Origin: Clostridia bacterium
Lineage (GTDB): Bacteria > Bacillota > Clostridia > Oscillospirales > CAG-382
Direction: 5' to 3'
Length of the DNA: 59,817 bases
Assembly (NCBI GenBank): GCA_017399965.1
Contig: JAFQAP010000020.1
Coordinates: 1 to 59,817 of the forward strand
The notes beneath the pieces are model-generated. The model did not search any database. It was not told the DNA's origin and worked only from the letters and a program-made list of their open reading frames with translations. A program made the position numbers and the translations under genes. Shown here piece by piece: positions 49,690-58,919 of this stretch (within the stretch, counting starts at the first letter, position 1; each line of letters starts with the position of its first letter).

Positions 49690-50082
49690 ATGAAAAAGAA
49701 ACGCTTAATATACGCAGCGTTATTTTTGCTGATACTGCTTTCGGAGATATTGATAGCACTTTTTGTAAACGATAATTTTGTCCGTCCCTACGTGGGGGAT
49801 ATGCTTGTTACCGTGCTTATCTGTTCTTTTTTCAGAGTGTTTATCCCAAAAGGCGCAAAGCTGCTTCCCGTGTACGTATTTTTGTTTGCGGCGGCGGTGG
49901 AGGTTTGCCAGTATTTTGATATTGTAAAGCTTTTTGGTCTTGAGGGAAACAGATTTATTTCGGTCTTGCTGGGCAGAACCTTCTCCCTTGCGGATATTCT
50001 GTGTTATGCTGTCGGGTGTATTTTGTTTTTCGGTGTAGAAAAAACGGTGAATTATTTTGTTAATTCGCGGAAAGCAATGTAA
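49690..50082 (+). CDS. DUF2809-family membrane protein
   Basis: This 130-residue protein has four membrane helices and the family signature NDNFVRPYVGDMLVTVLICSFFRVF, with the C-terminal LLGRTFSLADILCYAVGC. I chose the ATG at 49690, eight bases after GGTGG. Function unknown. It is encoded after the 22-residue frame and before an XRE regulator with its own promoter. Confidence 0.9.
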   Translation: MKKKRLIYAALFLLILLSEILIALFVNDNFVRPYVGDMLVTVLICSFFRVFIPKGAKLLPVYVFLFAAAVEVCQYFDIVKLFGLEGNRFISVLLGRTFSLADILCYAVGCILFFGVEKTVNYFVNSRKAM

Positions 50083-50088
50083 TGTTGC

Positions 50089-50117
50089 TTGCTTTTTGTC
50101 CATATTTAACGTAGAAT
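50089..50117 (+). promoter_or_regulatory. promoter of the XRE-membrane regulator gene
   Basis: TTGCTT (50089-50094), 17 bp, TAGAAT (50112-50117). Confidence 0.6.
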
Positions 50118-50147
50118 TTCTGCAAGCACAATACAGGAGGCAGTAAA

Positions 50148-50543
50148 ATGGTAGGCAAAAATATTAAGCATTTCCGCGAACAAAAGAATATAACTCAGGA
50201 AGAACTTGCGGAAAAACTAAGTGTTACACGGCAGGCCGTTTCCAACTGGGAAACGGGAAAAACACAGCCGGATATAGATACTTTGCATAAAATTTCCGAT
50301 ATCCTTGAAATAAGTATAGAAGAGCTTATCTACGGGACAAAACGTGAAAACAAAGTTATTCACAACCACTACACCACAAAGAATATAACCAAATCCTTTG
50401 GCGGAAAAGGTCTTGGCTTGGGCGCAGTATTGGCAGTAGTTATTTCTTACGTAAAATGGCAGTCTATCGGCTGGGCTATCCTTCACGGAATACTGAATTG
50501 GGGATACGTTATTTACTATATAATCAAATACGGCTGGAGCTGA
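50148..50543 (+). CDS. XRE-family regulator with C-terminal membrane segments
   Basis: This 131-residue protein has a helix-turn-helix (about 4-62: IKHFREQKNITQEELAEKLS, VTRQAVSNWETGKTQPDIDT) and a C-terminal hydrophobic region (GKGLGLGAVLAVVISYVKWQSIGWAILHG), so it is probably a membrane-tethered regulator. The stop is 11 bases before the following gene, suggesting an operon with it. This architecture occurs in Firmicutes regulators of stress or antibiotic response; no target is evident. AGGAGG precedes the ATG. Confidence 0.88.
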   Translation: MVGKNIKHFREQKNITQEELAEKLSVTRQAVSNWETGKTQPDIDTLHKISDILEISIEELIYGTKRENKVIHNHYTTKNITKSFGGKGLGLGAVLAVVISYVKWQSIGWAILHGILNWGYVIYYIIKYGWS

Positions 50544-50554
50544 AGTGTGTAAAA

Positions 50555-51139
50555 ATGGCAGAATATCTTTATCACGGAACTGCTATCCCGAATATTAAAA
50601 TTTTAAACGCAGTTTCTTCTTTCCACGGCGGGGGAGAACAAAAAATAGTTTATCTTACGGATAACCGCGCCTATGCGTTACTGTATATCTGGGACAGCGT
50701 CAAGAATTTAAAAACGGGAAAACACGTTACCGCGTGGATAAAAGACGGAATTGTTTATTACGAAGAGCAGTTTCCCGAACAGTTAAAAACATTTTACGAC
50801 GGTGTTTCGGGATACCTGTACCGTGTTGAGAAAAACTCTTCTTTTTGTCCCGTTCAAAACAGAGAAGCTATGTGGTACAGCACCGAAAATGCAACCGTTG
50901 AAGGCGCCGAGTATATCGAAAACGTGTATGATGAGCTTTTGAAATATCAAAAAGCGGGAAAACTGAAAATCATACATTTCGAAGAAGTGGAAAAATCCAG
51001 AATAGACGCTTTGTATTCCCGTATGGCGGACAGCGTATCGGAAAGACGGCTTACCGAAACGCCAAACGATCCCGACGCTTTGTTTTATCAAAAATACTTT
51101 CCCCGCGTGTGGGAAACCGCAAAAGCCAAAAGCGAATAA
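50555..51139 (+). CDS. hypothetical protein, ADP-ribosyltransferase-like fold suspected
   Basis: This 194-residue protein starts MAEYLYHGTAIPNIKILNAVS, then GGGEQKIVYLTDNRAYALLYIWD. The YHGT...LTDN..YAL.Y pattern resembles the start of ART-fold enzymes (the H-Y-E class, DUF3990-like), with a later Glu-rich segment VEGAEYIENVYDELL. No signal peptide is present. The similarity is by eye and weak. I chose the ATG at 50555 over longer frames that overlap the regulator. It follows the membrane-linked regulator by 11 bases, so it may be the regulator's effector. Confidence 0.6.
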   Translation: MAEYLYHGTAIPNIKILNAVSSFHGGGEQKIVYLTDNRAYALLYIWDSVKNLKTGKHVTAWIKDGIVYYEEQFPEQLKTFYDGVSGYLYRVEKNSSFCPVQNREAMWYSTENATVEGAEYIENVYDELLKYQKAGKLKIIHFEEVEKSRIDALYSRMADSVSERRLTETPNDPDALFYQKYFPRVWETAKAKSE

Positions 51140-51146
51140 ACACAAA

Positions 51147-51172
51147 AAGATGGGATCGCACCCATCTTTTTT
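51147..51172 (+). terminator. terminator after the ART-like gene
   Basis: AAGATGGG/CCCATCTT stem with a T7 run. Confidence 0.85.
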
Positions 51173-51178
51173 TATTGT

Positions 51179-51258
51179 CGGGGTCCCCGAGAAGCCGCAA
51201 GGCTTCTTGGGGTGATTGTCGGGGTCCCCGAGAAGCCGCAAGGCTTCTTGGGGTGATT
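51179..51258. repeat. 41-bp tandem repeat with internal hairpins, locus 2
   Basis: Two units start at 51179 and 51220. Each has CGGGGTCCCCGA, then stem AGAAGCC/GGCTTCT with loop GCAA, then TTGGGGTGATT. It has the same period and frame as the repeat at 30.6 kb, but a different stem. The second unit ends at the stop codon of the radical SAM gene. Confidence 0.85.
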
Positions 51259-52087
51259 ATCTTTTTGCGCCGTAGCCGCATTTTTTACACAGCTCTTCAC
51301 ACACGTGCTTGTTTATAAAAGAATTTTTCAAGTTCATAGCGCGCTTTGATGAAAGGATTTCTTCAAGCGTATTTTCAAATATATTTCCCAGCGGAATAGC
51401 GCCGTCCGCATCAAGACAGCAGGGGACAACAGTTCCGTCGCACAGCACGCCTATCTGATCGCGGAGCCCGTAGCAGGAATGGTTTTCGCTTATATATTCA
51501 CCGTTTTCATCGGGCCAATCGAACTTTTCGCCCCATTCAAGAAAGACTTTTTCTTTTATCTTGTATCCCGAATATATTTCTTTCCATTCGTTTCCGAAGT
51601 GCTTTTTCATTTTACCTATGATATATTCGTTTAAATCTTCCTTACCGCCTATGTTCCAAAGGCGCATTACGGATATTATCCCGTTTTGTGACGCCTTTTC
51701 GCAAAAGGAAAAGCAGTCTTCCAGATATTCGTCAAGAGGAATGCCAATGTCATTCGCTTCGTAGCAATGTAGGGATATGCTTACCTTGTGCAAAGCGGGT
51801 GAAGAGAGTAAAATGTCTTCTTTTTGTTTTAAAAGGGTGCCGTTTGTGGTAATAATAACCTTGTACTCCAAATCTTCTGCAATATCAAAAAGGCTTTTCA
51901 GCCCGGGATGCAAAAGAGGTTCGCCCATAAGATGAAAATACAAATAGTCCGCAAAGGGGCGCAGACGAAAAGCGGCGGTGCGGAAATCGCTTGCCGTCAT
52001 AAATGCTTTTTCCCGCTTTGTTCCGTGGCAGAAACCGCAGTTAAGATTACACACGTTTGTTATTTCCAAAAAAGCTTTATTCGGCAC
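51257..52087 (-). CDS. radical SAM protein with SPASM-type C-terminus
   Basis: This 276-residue protein carries the radical SAM cluster motif CNLNCGFC (CxxxCxxC, about 10-20) and the SAM-binding GEPLLHP. The C-terminal SPASM-like Cys set is CYGLRDQIGVLCDGTVVPCC plus the tail CEELCKKCGYG, which would bind auxiliary Fe-S clusters. Such proteins modify peptides or activate enzymes; no substrate peptide gene is seen next to it. The start is GTG at 52087 (VPNKAFLEITN), with GAGGTGG upstream; a consensus promoter (52140-52112) lies inside the longer frame, which rules out the TTG at 52165. Confidence 0.9.
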   Translation of the reverse strand: MPNKAFLEITNVCNLNCGFCHGTKREKAFMTASDFRTAAFRLRPFADYLYFHLMGEPLLHPGLKSLFDIAEDLEYKVIITTNGTLLKQKEDILLSSPALHKVSISLHCYEANDIGIPLDEYLEDCFSFCEKASQNGIISVMRLWNIGGKEDLNEYIIGKMKKHFGNEWKEIYSGYKIKEKVFLEWGEKFDWPDENGEYISENHSCYGLRDQIGVLCDGTVVPCCLDADGAIPLGNIFENTLEEILSSKRAMNLKNSFINKHVCEELCKKCGYGAKR

Positions 52088-52111
52088 CTTTACCACCTCT
52101 TTCCCAAGTAT

Positions 52112-52140
52112 ATAATAACTTGAGTGGCACCCGTTGTCAA
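52112..52140 (-). promoter_or_regulatory. promoter of the radical SAM gene
   Basis: TTGACA (52140-52135), 17 bp, TATTAT (52117-52112) on the minus strand. Confidence 0.8.
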
Positions 52141-52152
52141 TAGCCCCGATTA

Positions 52153-52180
52153 TTGACTTTTCCAAAGATTGTGATATAAT
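52153..52180 (+). promoter_or_regulatory. promoter of the lipoprotein gene at 52204
   Basis: TTGACT (52153-52158), 16 bp, TATAAT (52175-52180), divergent from the radical SAM gene. Confidence 0.75.
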
Positions 52181-52203
52181 TAAATATATGGAGGGAAAGT
52201 AAA

Positions 52204-52845
52204 ATGAAATTTTGGAAAGTTTTTTTAATAATCACTACAGTAACTGCGGTTTCTCTGTCGTTTTCTGCCTGCGGATTGCTTGCGTATCTTGGCTATGGAA
52301 CGCTTGAGGAAAGTACAGAAATCAATTCCGAATTGTCGGAAAATGAAATCGACATAGGATCTCAACCCGTTCAGGACAATTCTGCGGAAGCGCCCACAAT
52401 GGATGAAAAAGAGCTTATAGGAGATTGGATAACGGTCTACAGAGAGGGCGATACCATTTATACCCATACCTTTACTTTTTATGAAGACGGCACTTATAAC
52501 GAGGGCGGCTGTGAATATTTACATACCTCTCACCATCCCGATCTGTTTGCCGAATACGAAGAAGGCTGGCAGCCTGCGCCTATGGGCTTTCCTTATGATC
52601 GGGGAACATATACTTATGCCGACGGAGTTGTTGAACTGACCTGCTACGGTTCTGATGTGGACGAATACCAAACCCCTATGATCAGTTGGGTGGAAATATC
52701 TGAGTATAACGGGGATTCGGCAGTATTTATATCAAGATCCGAACATCACGAAGGTCAACCCCGCATGTTTTTAAAGAACGCTGAGTACGATTTCCTTAAT
52801 GTTGAGGGATTATTCGAAGCGGCGGGCGTGGATACCGCGCCGTAA
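52204..52845 (+). CDS. lipoprotein, function unknown
   Basis: This 213-residue protein has a lipoprotein signal (KFWKVFLIITTVTAVSLSFSAC, lipobox FSAC). A Glu-rich linker is followed by a domain of about 130 residues (about 70-200: LIGDWITVYREGDTIYTHTFTFYEDGTYNEGGCEY, YDRGTYTYADGVVELTCYG). The GDW..TYTF.EDGTY pattern is like lipocalin-like or META-type beta folds used as surface sensors. It has its own promoter and faces the radical SAM gene divergently. No partner is evident. Confidence 0.75.
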   Translation: MKFWKVFLIITTVTAVSLSFSACGLLAYLGYGTLEESTEINSELSENEIDIGSQPVQDNSAEAPTMDEKELIGDWITVYREGDTIYTHTFTFYEDGTYNEGGCEYLHTSHHPDLFAEYEEGWQPAPMGFPYDRGTYTYADGVVELTCYGSDVDEYQTPMISWVEISEYNGDSAVFISRSEHHEGQPRMFLKNAEYDFLNVEGLFEAAGVDTAP

Positions 52846-52874
52846 AAATATATATACTATATATAGGTAATTTC

Positions 52875-52903
52875 TTGACAAAAACAACAAACTGTGGTAT
52901 AAT
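52875..52903 (+). promoter_or_regulatory. consensus promoter of hpf
   Basis: TTGACA (52875-52880), 17 bp, TATAAT (52898-52903), a fully consensus sigma-A site. Confidence 0.9.
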
Positions 52904-52946
52904 AACGGCGTAAGGAAAAGTTAATACTTGAAAGGAGCATCTGACA

Positions 52947-53468
52947 ATGAAAATCAAGATCAATGCCAAAAAGTTTACTGTTGATGACAGGACCCGCGAG
53001 TATATTGATAAAAAGCTCGCCAAGCTCGACAAGTTCTTTCCTACGGACACGGAGGCGACCGTCTCACTCTTCGGTAAGCGCGGTGAGGAGCGCGTAGAAC
53101 TCACCATACAGAAAAACGGCACTATCTTCCGCGCAGAGGTAGCTGAAAACGAATACGAAACCGCTTTGATAAAAGCTATTGACCGTATAGAGCGTCAGAT
53201 CCGCAAAAACCGCACCCGTCTTGAAAAAAAGATACACATTCCCAAGGATACCTTTGTAGAAGCGGAACCTTTTGAAGCGGAAGACGAAATAAAGGTTACC
53301 AAAACCAAAAAGTTTGAAATAGTTCCTATGACAGTGGAAGAGGCTATCCTCCAGATGAATCTTTTGTCCCACGAATTTTACTTGTTCAGAAATGCCGAAA
53401 GCGGTATGCTCAACGTAGTTTACAAACGCAAGGAAAATGATTACGGTGTTATAGAGCCTATCGAATAA
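52947..53468 (+). CDS. hpf: ribosome hibernation promoting factor HPF (long form)
   Basis: This 173-residue protein binds the 30S subunit and, through its C-terminal domain, pairs ribosomes into inactive 100S dimers. The N-terminal domain (about 1-100) has KFTVDDRTREYIDKKLAKLDKFF and DRIERQIRKNRTRLEKK. The C-terminal domain has FEIVPMTVEEAILQMNLLSHEFYLFRNAESG, as in long-form HPF of Firmicutes. It has its own consensus promoter and a hairpin terminator. Confidence 0.96.
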   Translation: MKIKINAKKFTVDDRTREYIDKKLAKLDKFFPTDTEATVSLFGKRGEERVELTIQKNGTIFRAEVAENEYETALIKAIDRIERQIRKNRTRLEKKIHIPKDTFVEAEPFEAEDEIKVTKTKKFEIVPMTVEEAILQMNLLSHEFYLFRNAESGMLNVVYKRKENDYGVIEPIE

Positions 53469-53492
53469 TTCGAGTAAAAATAAGATCACCAC

Positions 53493-53520
53493 GGCTCCTG
53501 TGCTTTTGCGCAGGAGCCTT
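53493..53520 (+). terminator. hairpin after hpf
   Basis: GGCTCCTGTGC/GCGCAGGAGCC stem with a TTTT loop. The T-run is poor, so it may act as a leaky terminator or processing site. Confidence 0.55.
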
Positions 53521-53547
53521 GATATGTAAAAAAACGGAGTTTTAAAT

Positions 53548-54690
53548 ATGCTTTTAACTGCTACCTGCCTTTTCGGGCTTGAAAAATTAGTGGGGGAGGA
53601 GATAGATTCTCTCGGCTACAAGCGCATAGAGACTATTGACGGCCGCATTACCTTTGAAGCCCCGCCGGAAGCTGTCGCCGTGTGCAACATAAACTTCCGC
53701 TTTGCGGAGCGTCTGTACATAAATATGGGCTCTTTTTATGCCAATACATTTGAACAGCTTTTTCAAGGCGTGAAAAATATACCTTGGGAACAATATGTAG
53801 GGGAATACGATTCCTTTCCCGTTAAGGGACACAGCATAAAAAGCAAGCTGTTTTCCATTCCCGATTGCCAGAAGATAATCAAAAAAGCAGTCGTTACAAG
53901 GCTTGAAGGCGTGTACGGCAGAAAGCAATTTCCCGAAACGGATATTACCTATAAGATAGAGTTTTTTATACTTAACGATAAAGCCACTCTTATGATCGAT
54001 ACCTCGGGGGAAGGACTCCACAAGCGCGGCTACCGCACTGAAGCCAACCTTGCTCCTATAAGAGAAACGCTTGCCGCCGCCATGGTATCTCTTTCCCGTC
54101 CCAGAGACGAGGTAATTCTGGTTGACCCCTGCTGCGGTTCGGGCACCGTTCCCATCGAAGCGGCGCTTATGGATATGAATATAGCCCCCGGAATAAACCG
54201 TTCCTTTGCCGCAGAAAAGTTTCCCGCTTTTCCCGAAGATATATGGGAAACCGCCCGCAAGCAAGCCCGTCTGCGTGAACGTGCACCCGTAAGAAAGATA
54301 TTTGGGTTTGATATAGACCCCGAATCCCTGCAGATCGCCCGCAACAATGCACGTCGGGCAGGGGCAGAGCATATAGTTTTTGAGGAAAGAGATGTTCGCA
54401 ACTTTGTTTCCCCTATAGAGGATGCCAGAGGAACTATAGTCTGTAACCCGCCTTACGGAGAAAGGCTTATGGATAAAGAATCCGCATACCGTTTGTATTC
54501 GGAAATGGGCAAAGCGTTTTCAAAGAATGTGCCCAACTGGCAGCTTTATATTATCAGCTCGGACGAAAACTTTCAAAAGCATTTCGGACGCCGTGCAGAT
54601 AAAGCACGAAAAATGTATAATGGTATGATAAAATGTGAACTTTTTCAGTTTTTCCGCAAAACGCTTGACAAACCGAAGGGTAAGTGTTAA
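53548..54690 (+). CDS. THUMP-domain class I RNA methyltransferase (RlmL/YpsC-like)
   Basis: This 380-residue protein has an N-terminal THUMP and ferredoxin-like region (about 1-155: TCLFGLEKLVGEEIDSLGYK). A SAM-dependent methyltransferase domain follows, with VDPCCGSGTVPIEAALM and the catalytic motif VCNPPYGERLMDKE (about 295), typical of N2-guanine methylation of 23S rRNA. The C-terminus ends FFRKTLDKPKG. The groES promoter overlaps its last codons. Confidence 0.92.
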   Translation: MLLTATCLFGLEKLVGEEIDSLGYKRIETIDGRITFEAPPEAVAVCNINFRFAERLYINMGSFYANTFEQLFQGVKNIPWEQYVGEYDSFPVKGHSIKSKLFSIPDCQKIIKKAVVTRLEGVYGRKQFPETDITYKIEFFILNDKATLMIDTSGEGLHKRGYRTEANLAPIRETLAAAMVSLSRPRDEVILVDPCCGSGTVPIEAALMDMNIAPGINRSFAAEKFPAFPEDIWETARKQARLRERAPVRKIFGFDIDPESLQIARNNARRAGAEHIVFEERDVRNFVSPIEDARGTIVCNPPYGERLMDKESAYRLYSEMGKAFSKNVPNWQLYIISSDENFQKHFGRRADKARKMYNGMIKCELFQFFRKTLDKPKGKC

Positions 54691-54700
54691 TATACCACTT
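54665..54700 (+). promoter_or_regulatory. groESL promoter with an AAGTG-N9-CACTT inverted repeat on the -10
   Basis: TTGACA (54665-54670), 17 bp, TAATAT (54688-54693). The inverted repeat AAGTG (54682-54686) and CACTT (54696-54700) brackets the -10. No CIRCE element (TTAGCACTC-N9-GAGTGCTAA) is present, so the operator differs from the usual HrcA site. Confidence 0.6.
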
Positions 54701-54716
54701 GGTAAAATTTACTTAA

Positions 54717-56672
<1,956 letters not shown>

Positions 56673-56686
56673 TTTAAAAACCATAA

Positions 56687-56718
56687 AACACGGAACAAAT
56701 TCGTTCCGTGTTTTTTTT
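56687..56718 (+). terminator. terminator of groESL
   Basis: AACACGGAAC/GTTCCGTGTT stem, followed by T8. Confidence 0.9.
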
Positions 56719-56740
56719 ATCGGGGTGATCATGCAAAAGT

Positions 56741-56762
56741 GCCCTCCTTTAATTAGGAGGGC
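56741..56762 (-). terminator. terminator candidate facing the 56.8-kb minus-strand gene
   Basis: GCCCTCCT/AGGAGGGC with a six-base loop, 33 bases downstream of the stop codon. The T-run is short. Confidence 0.55.
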
Positions 56763-56794
56763 ATAATTTGTTTTAATGGCGCGGGAAGCAACAA

Positions 56795-57454
56795 TCAGTC
56801 CATAGTAATTTCTTTGGTTATATTACCGACAATATCAAGAATCTGTACAGTTTCATTGTTTTTCCAGATAAGCTTACTAAGGTCGAGAGCATATAGCATA
56901 TATTCAGGAGATGTAACCATACATGGCTTTCTTTGAGATAACTTATTTTTTATATAGAAATCCACATAAAAAGTGGCTTCATTCATAGTTTGTACGCAAT
57001 ATAATTTTGCGACCGTCTTTTTATCGGGGCTTTGCTTGACTTTGTGTACAAAATCCACATTAAAATTTCTATCTTTCAGCGATTTCAATGCACTCTCAAA
57101 TATTGCGAAATCCCATTTTTTTGTTTCGCATAAGAGCATCAACCCTTTACGAAAAGTTTCATATAAGAATTGTTCTTTTTCGCACTTTTCGGTTAATGAA
57201 AAATATTCAAGAGAAAACGGAATGTCAATAGAAAAAATCGACTCCCAGGTAAAAACATTTGTGCCTGTATAATTTGTGTCCGGCTGACAAATAAGGTTTA
57301 TTCTGCCGCAATCAAATTTAAAGTTTTTGTTGACTTCACGTAAAACATATTCGGATATATATGCGGATTCGCGCGCTAACTGCCCGTTGCGCTCTAACCC
57401 CATTTGTTTAATGGCTTCATTACTCAACCCCATAGTCAAATAACGCAATTTCAT
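56795..57454 (-). CDS. hypothetical protein
   Basis: This 219-residue soluble protein has no signal peptide, membrane helix or recognised motif. It starts MKLRYLTMGLSNEAIKQMGLE, contains a Phe- and Glu-rich middle (FSLEYFSLTEKCEKEQFLYETFRKG) and ends NITKEITMD. It follows the 148-residue membrane protein gene by 56 bases on the same strand, so both probably derive from the leader module at 57979-58100. The style, with many Lys, Asn and Phe residues, recalls immunity or stress-related small proteins of Clostridia, but this is not evidence. Confidence 0.6.
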   Translation of the reverse strand: MKLRYLTMGLSNEAIKQMGLERNGQLARESAYISEYVLREVNKNFKFDCGRINLICQPDTNYTGTNVFTWESIFSIDIPFSLEYFSLTEKCEKEQFLYETFRKGLMLLCETKKWDFAIFESALKSLKDRNFNVDFVHKVKQSPDKKTVAKLYCVQTMNEATFYVDFYIKNKLSQRKPCMVTSPEYMLYALDLSKLIWKNNETVQILDIVGNITKEITMD

Positions 57455-57510
57455 ATGTTTTTCTCCTCTGTATTACCGCGGTCTTGGTTTTGATTGGCTT
57501 TGAGTAATTC

Positions 57511-57957
57511 TTAAGACTCCACTTCTACTGCATAGTACGCAAACGGAATAGCGATAGAACATTTCGGGAAAAACGGCGGCAGCTCTGGACGGGGCGCAAT
57601 AACAACATATTTATCGCCCATCTCAAAAGGGTCGCTGTACATTATGCTTTTTCCACCGTTCTCTTCTACGATTGTTTCGCTTTCGACAGAAGACAGAGCG
57701 TCAACAATATCATAATGCCCTAAATCTTCGGGGAAAGGGATGACTTCATAAATTCTGCCGTCTTCTAAATGAAAGATGACTTCATCATAAAAGATGACTT
57801 CATCATCTGAATAATAATAGCCATCATCTCCCTCCAATGCAAAACTGCAATACTCCATATATTTTATGTGTTGCCAACAACCGTAAACATAAAAACCAAC
57901 ATATATCAAGACGATTGATAAAAAGATAGAAAGAACGGTAATCCAAAATTTTTTCAT
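57511..57957 (-). CDS. single-pass membrane protein, function unknown
   Basis: This 148-residue protein has an N-terminal membrane anchor (KKFWITVLSIFLSIVLIYVGFYVYGCW, about 2-28) and an acidic extracellular domain with a direct repeat (YYSDDEVIFYDEVIFHLEDGRIYEV) and PRPELPPFFPK. I chose the ATG at 57957, which has AAAGGAG upstream; the longer frame runs through the leader hairpins. It is the first gene after leader copy 2. It is not visibly related to the lipoprotein behind copy 1. Confidence 0.7.
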   Translation of the reverse strand: MKKFWITVLSIFLSIVLIYVGFYVYGCWQHIKYMEYCSFALEGDDGYYYSDDEVIFYDEVIFHLEDGRIYEVIPFPEDLGHYDIVDALSSVESETIVEENGGKSIMYSDPFEMGDKYVVIAPRPELPPFFPKCSIAIPFAYYAVEVES

Positions 57958-57978
57958 TTCTGCACTCCTTTCACAAAA

Positions 57979-58100
57979 CAAAATCCACCCTGCGTTCAAA
58001 GCAGGGTGGAAAAACACTCGAAAGATATGGCACACCTGCTTTTTAAAGTAGATGTTATTAACTGTGCATATATTCTAACATAAAACCCGCATTTTGTCAA
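57979..58100 (-). promoter_or_regulatory. promoter-leader attenuator module, copy 2
   Basis: Minus strand: TTGACA (58100-58095), 17 bp, TAGAAT (58077-58072). Then hairpin one, AACATCTACT/AGCAGGTGTG (58056-58031), and hairpin two, CCACCCTGC/GCAGGGTGG (58009-57985), followed by ATTTTGTTTT. GAGTGTTTTTCCACCC and other blocks match copy 1 almost base for base. The loop of hairpin two is 7 bases here and 5 in copy 1, so the match is not from conserved coding. Confidence 0.75.
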
Positions 58101-58142
58101 CAAAAAATTAATACGGGTCTTTTCACAACGGCACGGCAAAGA

Positions 58143-58170
58143 TATATTTTTTGTATTTTTCGCATATATT
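58143..58170 (+). promoter_or_regulatory. possible sigma-E-type sporulation promoter
   Basis: TATATT (58143-58148), 14-bp spacer, CATATATT (58163-58170) resembles the sigma-E pattern (KMATATT-N14-CATACAHT). It sits 24 bases before the deacetylase-like gene. Confidence 0.4.
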
Positions 58171-58193
58171 CTCTAAGCGAAGGGAGAATACAT

Positions 58194-58919
58194 ATGGGAA
58201 AAGTTTTTTATATACGTTATAAAAAAAGAGGAAACGGTATTTTTGCGCTTTTTGTCAGTTTGCTTGTAATCGCTACCGTGGTCTGCGCGGTAATAGACCG
58301 CACCTCTGCAGAGGATACGTTTCCGGAACAGACTCCTGCCATACGCGGCGTCAGCACGGATAGCGGCGTGTACGCGGTTACGATTATTGTGGAATCCCAA
58401 AAATGGGAAGACATCCGTCTTGTATTGGAAGCCTGCGAAGGGTACGGCATAACCGCGGTATGCTTTATGGATATAGCGTGGATCGCCGCAAATAAAGCCC
58501 ATGCCGCCGAAATATGCGAAAAACATATTCCCGGCTTACTGGTAAGCGCAGATTTTTCGGGCACGCCACGTTCCGACGTAATGACATATATAGCGGTAAT
58601 GAACGATAAATTTATGTCTCTTACGGGGAATTATCCCAAATACGTCCGTTACGACGGAAAAAACGCAGGCTGTCTTTCCTCGGTGCTTTCGGCATACGGG
58701 CAGTTTAACATATCGGCTGAAACAGTGCTTTTAGAAACCGCTGTTCAGATCCGCGCGGGCGGAATAACGGAAATATATCCAAGCGGCGAAGAAACGGTAT
58801 ATGCCTTTGCAAAGACAGTGGCAACCGCGGTCACAAACGCTTTGGAGCCCGTTCCGCTCAATGAAATGCTGTATCCGCAGGGGAGTGAAGTAAACGCAAA
58901 TGGATATCAACAAAAATAA
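58194..58919 (+). CDS. degenerate polysaccharide deacetylase-like membrane protein
   Basis: This 241-residue protein starts with a basic segment and a membrane helix (NGIFALFVSLLVIATVVCAVI). The rest keeps the layout of sporulation deacetylases of the PdaB/NodB type (YAVTIIVESQKWEDIRLVLEAC...GITAVCFMD, then PGLLVSADFSG, then YPKYVRYDGKNAG). However, the catalytic Asp-Asp and the HxxxH metal motif are absent, so it is probably a non-enzymatic relative. A sigma-E-like promoter and a spore protein gene nearby suggest a sporulation role. It overlaps the next gene by 20 bases. Confidence 0.7.
   Translation: MGKVFYIRYKKRGNGIFALFVSLLVIATVVCAVIDRTSAEDTFPEQTPAIRGVSTDSGVYAVTIIVESQKWEDIRLVLEACEGYGITAVCFMDIAWIAANKAHAAEICEKHIPGLLVSADFSGTPRSDVMTYIAVMNDKFMSLTGNYPKYVRYDGKNAGCLSSVLSAYGQFNISAETVLLETAVQIRAGGITEIYPSGEETVYAFAKTVATAVTNALEPVPLNEMLYPQGSEVNANGYQQK

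Noticed and set aside
52088..52165. N-terminal extension of the radical SAM protein from a TTG at 52165
   Set aside because: The extension contains the consensus promoter TTGACA-N17-TATTAT; the GTG at 52087 has a GAGGTGG site and fits the family start.
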